DNA from: Symbiodinium natans
Lineage: Eukaryota; Sar; Dinophyceae; Suessiales; Symbiodiniaceae
NCBI GenBank assembly: GCA_905221605.1
Contig: CAJNDS010002376.1
Span: 331,501 to 395,500, forward strand
Reading direction: 5' to 3'
Length of the DNA: 64,000 nucleotides
Below the pieces are notes generated by a model. That model saw only the letters and a list, made by a program, of their open reading frames with translations. It made no database searches and was not told the DNA's origin. Position numbers and translations under genes: made by a program. This document shows positions 53,055 to 63,099 of this stretch, piece after piece; the stretch's first letter is position 1, and the number at the start of each line of letters is the position of its first letter.

Positions 53055-54370
53055 GTTGAAGTTTTGTGCTGGTTCAGAAATCTGTTCCTGGTTTTTGTTG
53101 GAGCGGGATCCTTGTTTACATCGCTTCCTTTGGATATTGAAAGCTTCCTCCAGTGGGATGGTGCTTTCCTGACCAACCCCACATCTGCGTTTGTTCAGGG
53201 TTTGCGGCCGAAAATTTGCGATTTCAATGCGCAGGGTTTTGCGGTTCAGGGCTTTGAAAGCCTGTTCCGTACACTCTAAACCCTGAAGCTCTAAAACCTC
53301 TTGAACCCTAAACCCTGTAAGCCCTTAACCTCTCAACCCATATCGTCAGTTCTCTGAATTATGGCCTTTTTTTGGGTACCCTAAATAGTAAGGACCCGAA
53401 ACTTCTAAACCCTAAACTCTAAGCCCTAAACCCTAAACCCTTTTGAGAAGTGACCAAATCGTCATATGGAGGCCGTGGCCCAGGTCTACGCCTCACCGGC
53501 GCCGTTGAAAACCGCCGTTGCGGTGGCCTGGCGCAGTAGAGCTTCTTGAAACCCTCAACCCCAAACCCTAAACCCTAAACCCTTTTTGGGGGGTACTTGG
53601 AGGTTTAGGGTATAGGGTTCTGGGCAGTCACAAGCGGTTGAGTACCCTGAATGAGGTTATAGAAGTACCCTGAACCTCCAAGCAGGATTCAGGGCTGTCT
53701 GTATCTCCTGTCTCTGTCTCTGTCTCTGCGTGTTTGCGTTTGTGCTTGCATATCTGTGTTTTTGATTTCGTGTTCGTTTAGAGTACCTTCAAAGGTTGTA
53801 GGGCCGAAGGGCTTCAGTATTCGGGGTTGTACGGTTTGCTGTTTTGAAACCCTAGACCTCAAGACCTATACAGAAAACAACGGAAATTCTGGTGTGAGAG
53901 CCCCAGGACAGGTCGATCTTGAGAAGCGCCTGCTTTAAGTGCCTTCTCCATTTTCGGCATGGGCCCCTGTGAAGTTGAGAGGACGCAAATTCGGTTTCTG
54001 ACATGGTGTCATTGGTCAGCCAAGGATACCAAAGGGTACAAAAGGCCTATAATTAGTTAGCAGAACCCTTGCCTACTATCTTACAGTCTACCACATGAGT
54101 TTCAGACACGGAAAGCCCTAAACCCTAAACCCTAAACCCTAAACCCTAAACCCTGAACCCTAACCCCTAAACCCTAAACCCTAAACACTAAACCCAAACC
54201 CCTAAACCCTAAAGCCTAAACCCTAAACCCTAAAGCCTAAGCCCTAAACCCTAAAGCCTCAGCCCTAAACCCTAAATCCCAAACCCTAAACCAGAAAGCC
54301 GACGGCACTTCGCAGCCTGAGGATCTTTGCAATGGACGGCTTAGCCGCCTGCCATGGTGCGGCTCTTAGA
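53055..54370. repeat. Subtelomere-like filler with scattered CCCTAAA blocks
   Basis: CCCTAAA clusters at about 53270-53330, 53400-53440, 53555-53620 and a dense one at 54112-54295 with CCTAAAGCCTAAG variants. The unique DNA between has only short ORFs with no domain. TCTCTGTCTCTGTC occurs near 53.71 kb. Confidence 0.8.
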
Positions 54371-54375
54371 GTTTA

Positions 54376-54566
54376 CTGTTGGTTAGTAGGGCATTGAGGG
54401 AATGGGGTACCCTACATACCCCCTAAATATAATCCCTTTAAGGGATTATATAGCCTAAATATAATCCCTGGAAGGGATTCTATAGGGTACCCTATATCCC
54501 CTCGAAATGTACCCTGTAATGGATTATGTAGTGTACCTCATTCCCTCATTCCCGACTAACCAACAG
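54376..54566. mobile_element. MITE-like element with about 40-base TIRs and a TA target duplication
   Basis: The ends are inverse complements: CTGTTGGTTAGTAGGGCATT at the left against the complement of CCCTCATTCCCGACTAACCA at the right, with GAGGGAATG(G/A)GGTAC continuing the left arm. TA stands at both borders (54374-54375, 54567-54568). The inside is AT-rich and palindromic (ATAATCCCTTTAAGGGATTA). It is 191 bases long with no coding capacity. TIRs plus TA duplication fit a Tc1/mariner-derived MITE. Confidence 0.65.
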
Positions 54567-54971
54567 TACGTAGTTTGCGGCTCTGCAGCCCTCTGAGCTC
54601 GCAACAAAGGGCTTTTGGTTCAGGGGTGCCAGCCGATTTGGAAGCAGATTTTTAAAGCTCTCTCTGGTGCAGGAGCGAAGAACGCTGCCAGAAAGGAAGA
54701 TGAGGCGCTGTTTGAGATCGGCTCGTAGCTCAGACGTGCTCCACTCTGTTCCGTGATCCAGCTTGGCAGGACAGTTTGTGGGATCGTCAGCTGCGACTGG
54801 CACTAGACCTGCTCGAGATCTCGCAGGACCGTTTGAAGATCGCGAGGTCTTGGCGGCCAGGAATGAGGTAAAGTGCAGGAGCTGTGGTTCAGTAGTGCAG
54901 GCATGGTCTTATGGTCTCGGTCCAGGTGTGCAAGTCGATGAGTTGGCGGCTGGCGTGGCTCCCCTTTTGGA

Positions 54972-55215
54972 AGAGGCGGGCTTTCCTGTATCATTTTCCC
55001 ACATTTTTTCAACATGAGCATGCCAGCATGCTGTTGGCAGGTGTGGGCTATGGTCCAGCCTCCAACAAAGTGGATGAGGCCTGTTGTGCAATTGTTGTTC
55101 GCGCGGGTTGGCATTGCAGCTTGCTGGTTGAGCAGACCTCCGTTGCAACCTTGCTGTGCTTGGGTTCAAATTCTGGAGCGATTCGCAATGCCGGCAAAGA
55201 AGCGCCCCGCCGCTG
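54972..55215 (+). repeat. Direct duplication flanking the telomere-type block, copy 2
   Basis: See copy 1 at 51800-52010. The plus frames through it are open (for example 54911-55354) but are not conserved with copy 1 at the protein level, so it is treated as non-coding. It lies 270 bases before the FNIP gene and may carry its promoter. Confidence 0.65.
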
Positions 55216-55480
55216 GGCCGCCGGAGGACCGCTTCAAAGGGAGTTTCCTGGAGCTTCAGTTGCTGGAAGCCTTTTCTTGTGCAGGAGCGGTTGCCAAAAG
55301 TTGCCAAAAAGGCGCGGTCGGGTATGCTGTGCAGGATTTGAGACGGGATCGTAGCTGAGACCTACCCAATTCTGCCCAGCCCAGGCCAGGTCAGCTTGCA
55401 GCTGGAAGCGCAAGCGAGCAGATTCGCCAGCACATCTCGCAGAGAGGAGCGACGGCCAAGAGCCAGGAAGCCATGGCTTG

Positions 55481-57847
55481 ATGGACGGCCAGAGTCGTTC
55501 CGTCCCGCCTGTCGGGCACGGTGCAGGCGGGCGAAGCTTGAGCATCCACGGTCTCGGAGGTCACGCCTTCCAGCTGTACGTCGGCTCTGCGGCAATGGGC
55601 TGGGAAGTGGTGAGAGACATAGCAGCCAGACTTGGCCGCCCCGCAGGGTCCCTCCTGCTAACTTCCGGCGGAAGCATGCTCGACCTGCATCAGGCCCTCC
55701 TGCAGCAGGTGGCAGACGACGACGTGACCTACGTTGCTCGGAGCTTTGGCGCGGGTTGCGCCGTATCGAGCTTTCAGAAAGCACTGGTGGGGAAGCCCTT
55801 GAACGAGGCAGATGCCTGTGCCTTCGACGAGGTGGTGACTATGACTTTCGGAAGTGGCTTCAACATGAGCTTGAAGGGGATCCAGCTCCCCGGCACACTG
55901 CAGACCTTGACGCTTGGTGGAGATGCTTTCAACCGGAGCTTGGAAGGGATCCAGTTCCCCAGCGAACTGCAGACCTTGACCTTTGGACGTGATTTTGATC
56001 GGAGCTTGGAAGGGATCCAGCTCCCCGGCGCGCTGCAGACCTTGACCTTTAGAGATGCTTTCAACCAGAGCTTGCAGGGGATCCAGCTCCCCGGCGCACT
56101 GCAGACCTTGACGTTTGGTAAGGAGTTCAACCAGAGCTTGGAAGGGATCCAGTTCCCCAGCTCACTGCAGTCCTTGACCTTTGGATGCAGGTTCAACCAG
56201 AGCTTGCAGGGGATCCAGCTCCCCAACGCTCTGCAGACGTTGACCTTTGGAGACAGGTTCGACCAGAGCTTGGAGGGGATCCAGCTCCCTAACTCGCTGC
56301 AGACCTTGACCTTTGGATACAGGTTCAACCAGAGCTTGGAGGGGATCCAGCTCCCCGGCGCACTGCAGACCTTGACCTTTGGAGCTGCTTTCAACCAGAG
56401 CTTGGAAGGGATCCAGTTCCCCAGCGAACTGCAGACCTTGACCTTTGGATATGCTTTCAACCAGAGGTTGCAGGGGATCCAGCTCCCCAACGCGCTGCAG
56501 AAGTTGACCTTTGGAGACGGGTTCGACCAGAGCTTGGAGGGGATCCAGCTCCCTAACTCGCTGCAGACCTTGACCTTTGGACACAGGTTCAACCAGAGCT
56601 TGCAGGGGATCCAGCTCCCCGGCGCACTGCAGACCTTGACCTTTAGAGATGCTTTCAACCAGAGCTTGGAGGGGATCCAGTTCCCAGGCGCACTGCAGAC
56701 CTTGACCTTTGGATATGAGTTCAACCAGAGCTTGGAAGGGATCCAGTTCCCCTGCGAACTGCAGACGTTGACCTTTGGATACAGGTTCAACCAGAGCTTG
56801 GAAGGGATCCAGCTGCCCAGTGCATTGCAGACATTGACATTTGGTGCGAGGTTCAACCAGAGCTTTGAGGGAATCCAGCTCCCCGACTCGCTGCAGACCC
56901 TGACCTTTCGATTCGAGTCCAACCAGAGCTGGGGAGGGATCCAACTCCCCAGCGCACTGCAGAGCTTGACGTTTGGATATGCTTTCAACCAGAGGTTGCA
57001 GGGGATCCAGCTCCCCAGCGCGCTGCAGACGTTGACCTTTGGAGACAGTTTCGACCAGAGCTTGGAGGGGATCCAGCTCCCTAACTCGCTGCAGACCTTG
57101 ACCTTTGGATACAGGTTCAACCAGAGCTTGGAGGGGATCCAGCTCCCTAACTCGCTGCAGACCTTGACCTTTGGAGACTTTTTCAACCAGAGGTTGCAGG
57201 GGATCCAGCTCCCGAGATCACTGCAGACCTTGACCTTTGGAGAAAGGTTCAACCAGAGCTTGGAAGGGATCCAGCTCCCCAACGCGCTGCAGACGTTGAT
57301 TTTTGGATATTTTTTCAACCAGAGCTTGGAGGGGATCCAGCTCCCCGGCGCACTGCAGACCTTGACCTTTGGTGAGGAGTTCAACCAGAGCTTGGAAGGG
57401 ATCCAGTTCCCCAGCTCACTGCAGTCCTTGACCTTTGGATACAGGTTCAACCAGAGCTTGCAGGGGATCCAGCTCCCCAACGCGCTGCAGACGCTGACCT
57501 TTGGACTTGATTTCAACCAGAGCTTGGAGGGGATCCAGCTCCCCGGCGCACTGCAGACCTTGACCTTTGGAGCTGCTTTCAACCAGAGCTTGGAGGGGAT
57601 CCAGCTCCCCGGCGCACTGCAGACCTTGACCTTTGGATATGCTTTCAACCAGAGCTTGGAAGGGATCCAGTTCCCCAGCGAACTGCAGACCTTGACCTTT
57701 GGACACAGGTTCGACATGTTCAGCCAGAGCTGGGATCGGATCCAGTTTCCGAACGCGCTGCAGCGTTTCACGTGCGATTTGTTTTCTGTGGCCACTTGCC
57801 CGCTTGGACAACAGCATGATGAGGAGCAGCTGCAGATCGCACCCTAA
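55481..57847 (+). CDS. FNIP-type leucine-rich repeat protein with ubiquitin-like N-terminus
   Basis: Uninterrupted 788-codon frame. The frame opens at a TTG at 55478, so the ATG at 55481 (MDGQSRSV) is taken as the start. Residues about 18-90 (LSIHGLGGHAFQLYVGSAAM, LLTSGGSMLDLHQALLQQVA, DDDVTYVAR) resemble a ubiquitin-like domain. From residue 127 there are 29 tandem units of 22 residues, consensus FNQSLEGIQLPGALQTLTFG plus two variable residues, encoded by a 66-base DNA repeat; the last unit is degenerate, and a 22-residue tail ends QLQIAP. This is the FNIP repeat (FN, P, LxxLTFG), a leucine-rich-repeat variant known from Dictyostelium and giant viruses. It probably forms a solenoid for protein binding. 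No introns, no signal peptide, no membrane segment. The near-identical DNA units suggest recent expansion or homogenisation. Confidence 0.9.
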   Translation: MDGQSRSVPPVGHGAGGRSLSIHGLGGHAFQLYVGSAAMGWEVVRDIAARLGRPAGSLLLTSGGSMLDLHQALLQQVADDDVTYVARSFGAGCAVSSFQKALVGKPLNEADACAFDEVVTMTFGSGFNMSLKGIQLPGTLQTLTLGGDAFNRSLEGIQFPSELQTLTFGRDFDRSLEGIQLPGALQTLTFRDAFNQSLQGIQLPGALQTLTFGKEFNQSLEGIQFPSSLQSLTFGCRFNQSLQGIQLPNALQTLTFGDRFDQSLEGIQLPNSLQTLTFGYRFNQSLEGIQLPGALQTLTFGAAFNQSLEGIQFPSELQTLTFGYAFNQRLQGIQLPNALQKLTFGDGFDQSLEGIQLPNSLQTLTFGHRFNQSLQGIQLPGALQTLTFRDAFNQSLEGIQFPGALQTLTFGYEFNQSLEGIQFPCELQTLTFGYRFNQSLEGIQLPSALQTLTFGARFNQSFEGIQLPDSLQTLTFRFESNQSWGGIQLPSALQSLTFGYAFNQRLQGIQLPSALQTLTFGDSFDQSLEGIQLPNSLQTLTFGYRFNQSLEGIQLPNSLQTLTFGDFFNQRLQGIQLPRSLQTLTFGERFNQSLEGIQLPNALQTLIFGYFFNQSLEGIQLPGALQTLTFGEEFNQSLEGIQFPSSLQSLTFGYRFNQSLQGIQLPNALQTLTFGLDFNQSLEGIQLPGALQTLTFGAAFNQSLEGIQLPGALQTLTFGYAFNQSLEGIQFPSELQTLTFGHRFDMFSQSWDRIQFPNALQRFTCDLFSVATCPLGQQHDEEQLQIAP

Positions 57848-57849
57848 GC

Positions 57850-58540
57850 CCCTAAGTCCGAAACGGGACTGCAGCAGAGCGCGTGTTCTTGCGGATCATG
57901 GTGTCATGGTGCCGAAGAGCTTCACAAGCGCCCTGCCGAAGTGAACTCGTTCTCCGGTTTTTCCGGCCAGGCCCATCCGGGCCGGCGCAGCACGCGAGCG
58001 CGGTCAAGACATTTTCGCCGAGGAGGCAGTGGCATATTACAGAAGCGTCTATGTGAAGTGGGGTTCAAATTACGGTTTTGGTGAGTGTAGTTAAGGCTCC
58101 TTTTGAGTATTGGTGAGTGTATATTGGGGGTCTTCTTGTGGGGAGACTACCCCTTAGTATTACTTTCCTTTTAGGGTTCGTAAGGAAGAACCCACGCCGC
58201 GCCCGCAAGAACATCGGGGGAGTGCTGGGGTGGTAGGTCGCACCCTCTTTACCTGGTTCGTGTTTTTCCTGATGGGATTGTCCGGAGCTGTGTTCGGGGA
58301 TGTATCACATCTCGTCAGACGTCACTATGTGGAGCCTTGCCTGCCTCGTGCGAGAGTGAGCGACGAAACCTCGCGGCGGTGATGTGCATAGCGGCAGCGA
58401 GTTCGGCGTACAGAAGCCTGAGCCGCTTGAGTGCTCCCGAAAAACACGTGCGAGCTCGAAGCGCCCCTTTCGCTTGAGCCGCGGAGTTGTTTGAGACTGC
58501 ACGCATCCTGTGCTCAGGTCGGCATACTGAAGCTGCCGGG
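57850..58540. other. No supported gene; 3' flank of the FNIP gene
   Basis: Short ORFs. A repeated word GGTGAGTGTA(G/T) occurs at 58080 and 58111. No exon seen on either strand. Confidence 0.4.
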
Positions 58541-58544
58541 GTCC

Positions 58545-59246
58545 GGGCAGGTCCTGAGCTCAACTCGACTCGCCGGGGCCAGTCAGGTTGCAGGTGTGGC
58601 CTGCAACAGAAGCCCAAATTCCCGCCCAAGCCCCGTCTGACAGACCTGACAAACCTGACAACCCCGTCATCCTGCCCCTCCCTGAAGACTCGTATTGCCG
58701 TGCCGGGGTCCGGGAAGCAGATGTCAGGTTTGTCAGGTTTGTCAGGTTGCACCTTTGACGCGTTTTTGTAGACAAACTGCACCAAAAAGACCCCGAAAAG
58801 CTGACTGACAAACCTAACAACACTGACAACCCATTTCCCCGCCGCCGAGAGAAAAAGTCGCTTGCCCCCATTCCGGGCAGGTCCTGAGCTCAACTCGACT
58901 CGCCGGGGCCAGGCTGGGGACTGTCAGTTTTGTCAGTTTTGTCAGGTCGCAGATGTGGCTTGGTTTTTGCTGCAACAGAAGCCCAAATCCCCGCCCAAGC
59001 CCCTGTCTGACAGACCTGACAAACCTGACAACCCCGTCGTCCTGCCCCTCCCTGAAGACTCTTATTGTCGTGTCGGGGTCCGGGAAGCAGATGTCAGGTT
59101 TGTCAGCTTTGTCAGGTTGCATGTTTGACGCGTTTTTGTAAACAAACTGCACCAAAAAGACCCCGAGGAGCCGACTGACAAACCTGACAAAACTGACAAC
59201 CCATTTCCCCGCCGCCGAGGAAAGAAGTCGCTTGCCCCCATTCCCG
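58545..59246 (+). repeat. Two-copy tandem repeat, about 330-base period, carrying CTGACAAAC units
   Basis: GGGCAGGTCCTGAGCTCAAC at 58545 recurs at 58875. Copy 1 is 58545-58874 and copy 2 is 58875 to about 59246, with a CTGTCAGTTTTGTCAGTTTT insertion in copy 2. Within each copy, CTGACAAACCTGACAAC and its inverse TGTCAGGTTTGTCAGGTT occur in opposite orientations, so each copy can fold back. The minus frames through it (FVRSVR, DKPDKPD) come from this repeat. Confidence 0.8.
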
Positions 59247-59249
59247 GCA

Positions 59250-60250
59250 AGTCTACGGCGGCGCCGTGGACCCGGGATTGAAATCTCTAAGTTGCCGCAC
59301 CGCCAAAGGCACCGGCCGCCGAGTCAGCCGCGCCTTAGGCTCCGCGGTAGGGTCTCCGAGCCATCTGTGGCCCGCACTCCGAAACGGAGGGAGCCCGACG
59401 TGTGCCTCGTCATCTCCCACAAGGAAAAAAAGGGACATAGAAGGGACATCAAGGGACAAGACAGTGACCCCACACACCACGCCACCACCGAAAAAGGGGC
59501 AATAAGTTGAGGGTTAGGGGAGGGTTGCTGTCGGCTTCGCACTTTTTCGGGCTTTGCCTTTGCACCAATGACAAAGCGATTCTCCTCTAAAATATGTTTA
59601 ATCAGGTGAAAGTATGTCCTACTGACATACACAGCAGAAAAAGATTCGAACCTTTTCGTGAGCATGTTTTCAAGTGGCGAGGGCATCCACGACCCTGGAC
59701 GAAGCTTCGGGGGTCTCGTCATAGAATTGGGGTGCAGATTTGTTTAGCACATTTTTTCAAAGCCCTTTTCCGGTACCACTTTTTTTAAGGGGGCGCAATC
59801 CGCCCCATTTGCAAACACAATGTTCTTCAATGCAACCTATTTATGGGCTGATGTCACATTTTCAAACTGACATACAAGTCCTCGTCATGGACTGATGTTC
59901 TTTACAAAGCAAATTTCAAAAGCGTAGGGCGTAGGGGTTGGTGGGGCGTGGGCCCCTCATGAATTCAAAACGGAGTTTCTGGAGTTTCACATAGGCTACA
60001 TCGAGAAGGACTATGAGCCCAGGGGTCAACTGTGTCGGAAGTTACGGCCGTGAGGGGTCAACCTTCCAAACTTCCTTGAGAACTGAGAGTCAAGGGAGAT
60101 ATATGTATACATACGTATGTGAGAGTATGTGTTCTGCAGTTGCGGCTTCGTGAGACATGGTGCATGGGGCATTTCACGAAACATGTATTCTCAACTTTTC
60201 TTTGCGTGTTACCTGAATCAGCTAGTTGTAAACTTAGAGTGCATGCATAA
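59250..60250. other. No supported gene
   Basis: The minus frame 59722-59324 and plus frames are short and have no motif. 59.6-60.2 kb is AT-richer, without exons. A GTATACATACGTATGTGAGA word lies near 60.11 kb. Confidence 0.4.
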
Positions 60251-60252
60251 TT

Positions 60253-60843
60253 TCAGCGGTGGAGCACATCTCCAGACCCAGAGTTGCTGATTTTCGGCAA
60301 AGGAGCAGGCAAGACGTTTGCTTGCTTTGGTGAGACACGTTTCACGGGCTTATCAATGCCAGCAAATCGGTTCCTTGATGCAGACAGGTGGCCAATGAGA
60401 ATTTTCATAAACAACGCGGCTTTCCGCAATTTGTCATGCGCAGACTGCGGTTGTGTTTGTGCATGTTCATGTATTGTGTATTGGAGCACAACATCTGCAA
60501 GCTCAGGCAGACAGCTATGTTGGTTAACGCCCCAGCATGAACAGCCAATTGATAAGTCAATTGAAGTCGCAGCTGCTGCGTGTGTGTCTGCGAGGTCGAG
60601 CTCTGTGCGCTGACTTGCGAAAAGTTCTGGATCAGGACATGTGGTGAAGGAAATTGAACTACTGGATAAAAGCGCAAATCGAAGGAGAACCGCATCTTGG
60701 GCAGCTTGACGCAAGACTCTGCGGAGGTTGGCATCGATCGGGTGTATCCGAGTATCCCAAGCTTCCTGCAAAGATGTTGAAGGCAGATGGCGAGCTTCTG
60801 CATTCACTAGGGGCCCAAGCCTCAGCTTTTCAGCATGCATCAT
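60253..60843 (-). CDS. Hypothetical protein, single exon
   Basis: ATG at 60843, uninterrupted 196 codons to a stop at 60253. The composition is protein-like: TSLQEAWDTRIHPIDANLRR, VLRQAAQDAVLLRFALLSSS, DPELFASQRTELDLADTHAA and ALFMKILIGHLSASRNRFAG, with a basic Pro-rich C-terminus. The N-terminal half is helical. There is no signal peptide or clear membrane helix, though LLRFALLSSSSISF is mildly hydrophobic. The overlapping minus frame 60803-60405 is a shadow. No domain is recognised. Confidence 0.45.
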   Translation of the reverse strand: MMHAEKLRLGPLVNAEARHLPSTSLQEAWDTRIHPIDANLRRVLRQAAQDAVLLRFALLSSSSISFTTCPDPELFASQRTELDLADTHAAAATSIDLSIGCSCWGVNQHSCLPELADVVLQYTIHEHAQTQPQSAHDKLRKAALFMKILIGHLSASRNRFAGIDKPVKRVSPKQANVLPAPLPKISNSGSGDVLHR

Positions 60844-60849
60844 GATGCC

Positions 60850-61430
60850 TAGTATCAGCGACAGTCACACTGAAGGTGAAAAGAGTCGTTGCCCGCGCGA
60901 ACAAGCAAAAGTACCTCTCTGACGTTCTCTCGTGCCTTGTCTTCGTGGGCTGGCTTTGAAGTGTTCAAGATCATTTAGGCCAGCATGGACAAGGCTATGC
61001 CATCACACGCCGGGGATGTCCAACGGGCCCGCTTGATACGCATATCATTGGATGCTGGGGTAGCATGGACGCTATTTGGGCCACTATTGCCATGGGCATT
61101 CTCGGATGCGAAGTTGTATGCTTCCACAATTCCATGCTCTCGCAGAATGCATATTCTTATTCAGACACATATTCTTGGATTGGTCATGCTGCATGAGCAA
61201 CCTTGCCAGTATCCATTCGCACATTCTTGGAAAGCCTGGGAACATGGACGTTGTTGTAGCATCTGGACGAGCGTAGCATCACAGGATGCTCGGAAAGCAT
61301 AGGCGTCATCATATCTTGGGAGGCATGGATGCGCACCCATTCCTAGATGGGAACATGGACATTGATCTCTGGAGACGTGTGGGGGGATGTGGGAGTGGGA
61401 CATGGCGGGGCGGGAAGGCAATGTGCTCCC
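60850..61430. repeat. Degenerate CATGGAC / TTCTTGGA word repeats
   Basis: (A/G)(A/G)CATGGAC recurs at 60984, 61064, 61241 and 61354, and GCATGGATGC at 61323; ATTCTTGGA recurs at 61171 and 61225. Spacing is irregular (about 35-180 bases). No supported exon. Confidence 0.35.
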
Positions 61431-61625
61431 GAAGCCCTAAGCCTGGAGCCTTAAGCCCTAACACTACGCCTTAAACGCTAAACCAGAACTAGGGTTAAGC
61501 TTGGGTACGTGCCAAGCGGGGCTCCGGGGCGTTTTTGAAGGGATCCCCCAGACCTTCCAAGGCCTTGCTAGTGTTTAGGGTGTACGGTTTAGGGTTTAGG
61601 GTTTAAGGTGTAAGGTTAGAACCCA
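61430..61625. repeat. Scattered telomere-type words in both orientations
   Basis: CCCTAAGCCTGGAGCCTTAAGCCCTAACA at 61434 in one orientation (split by variants) and GGTTTAGGGTTTAGGG near 61590 in the other, flanking unique DNA of about 100 bases. Confidence 0.6.
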
Positions 61626-61629
61626 ACCC

Positions 61630-62860
61630 TTTGGAGGTTTATGGTTCTTAATATCAAATAAAACTGTGCTTATGGCCCGATTAGAACCATACTACGGTCA
61701 CAAGTACAACTGCAATTTCACCGCCCACGTGAAGCCGCCTCGGCAAGGGTACCAAGGCGAACTAAGGGTTCACGAATGTTCACGAGCGGCGACGAGCGGT
61801 AAGGGGGGTGAGTAGGGGGTGCCGCAGGATGCTGTAGAAGTGGCAGGAGAAATCATGATGATGGAAGGGGTAGGGGGTGGGTGAGTTAGGAGGGGTGGTA
61901 GAGCGGGGAGGTGGAGGATGAACTCATTGGGGGGGGTTCCGACGGGCCGCTCATGCTTTGCGTTCAGTTTAAAAGCGACGCGAAGGGAGGGGGGTTGGTG
62001 GGGGGGGGCGGTAGGGGGGGGGGGCGAGGGTCAAAAATGCCCTGCCACCTGCCCCTAGTCTCCCTCCTCGGCATGTAACAACCCGGCAGCGCACTTTGCT
62101 CCGCCACTGCGGAGCCCTGGGAGGGGGGTCGGCGGGTGGGTAGACCTGTCTAACATTCCCTAGACCTGGATCTAAACACCTCAGGCCTCCGGCCTCGGCG
62201 GATTGTTTATGAGTACCTTGAACCTCCAAGTACAAATGTTTTAGAGCCGTGAGGCTGGAATGCACAAGGCTGCAATGCAGTCTTTGATAAGGTGTGAGTG
62301 GTGATCTGGGTTGATTTGCCGATCATTCACGTGGCTTTTAACGCTTGTCAGAATTGGCGAGTCAGGCCCCAAGTCCACAAGCCAAGAGGTAACCCAAGAT
62401 CTCCCAAGCCTAGCCTAGCCATTAGAGTATACAAACGGCGCCAACACACTCTGCAGCAAGTTCCCGCAGATTTTTGGCGAATCCAGTATTTTTCACTTTG
62501 CATTCCGGGGCTAGTGGGGCTTTCCACATTCTGTCCCTGATCCTGCTTTGCTTCTTTGCAGGTGTTCTTTGATCGTATGTGATCTGCACAGTGCTGATCT
62601 GAACGATGCACAGCCCCAAGTGATGTGGGGCGGGGCTGTCATGAGCGTCGGCATCATTCTGTGATTGAGGTAGAGACATTGATAAAGGAGCTGAAGGCTG
62701 CGAGAAACGATGGCCGTGTCATGTGACATGCAGCAGGTTCACGTCGTTTCAACTGCACGTGTAGGTGGCAGAGCTCGATCATGACACCACTTTCGTTCTG
62801 ATATCCTCCGTGATGGTGTGACACTCAGCTGGGCAACCGGCCTCCTTCCTTTTTGGCGAA
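61630..62860. other. No supported gene; strongly G-rich stretch at 61.8-62.14 kb
   Basis: From about 61800 to 62140 the plus strand has many G-runs, densest at 61985-62030 (GGGGGGGGCGGTAGGGGGGG), able to form G-quadruplexes. The Arg/Pro-rich minus ORF over it is an artefact. 62.3-62.86 kb has only short ORFs. Confidence 0.5.
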
Positions 62861-62869
62861 GCTTGTGCC

Positions 62870-63087
62870 TCAAGGCTCTTGCATGCCAAGTGCCAAGGCG
62901 TGGGCAAATACTCGCAAGCAGTACGTGCCTTTGGTTAGTCGGTCGCCCAGCGCCCCCTCATTGCGAGAATAATCATCTTTCGAGTTGAAGTCATGTTGGC
63001 CCATGTTGCCTTCTTCAGGCCCCGAGGAGGAGGAGGAAGGCGGAGAGGATGAAGTGGAGGTCCCCATGTGAAAGCCAGTTCTGGATT
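62870..63087 (-). CDS. Terminal exon of an unidentified minus-strand gene
   Basis: After an acceptor CCTCTCGAAACGCAG ending at 63088, the frame encodes ESRTGFHMGTSTSSSPPSSS, GPEEGNMGQHDFNSKDDYSR and then ALGDRLTKGTYCLRVFAHAL to a TGA at 62870. The Ser/Pro and acidic stretch followed by a short folded-looking tail is typical of a protein's C-terminus. The 5' exons should lie above 63.1 kb but I could not identify them. No domain is recognised. Confidence 0.45.
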
Positions 63088-63099
63088 CTGCGTTTCGAG

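Noticed and set aside
55774-57795. 673-codon open frame on the minus strand
   Set aside because: It is the antisense of the FNIP repeat array; a 66-base unit lacking a stop in one antisense frame stays open through all copies. The plus strand has the known family signature.
59640-59720. GGTTCGAATC on the minus strand resembling a tRNA T-loop
   Set aside because: A weak T-stem can be drawn, but no matching acceptor stem, D-arm or anticodon arm was found upstream.
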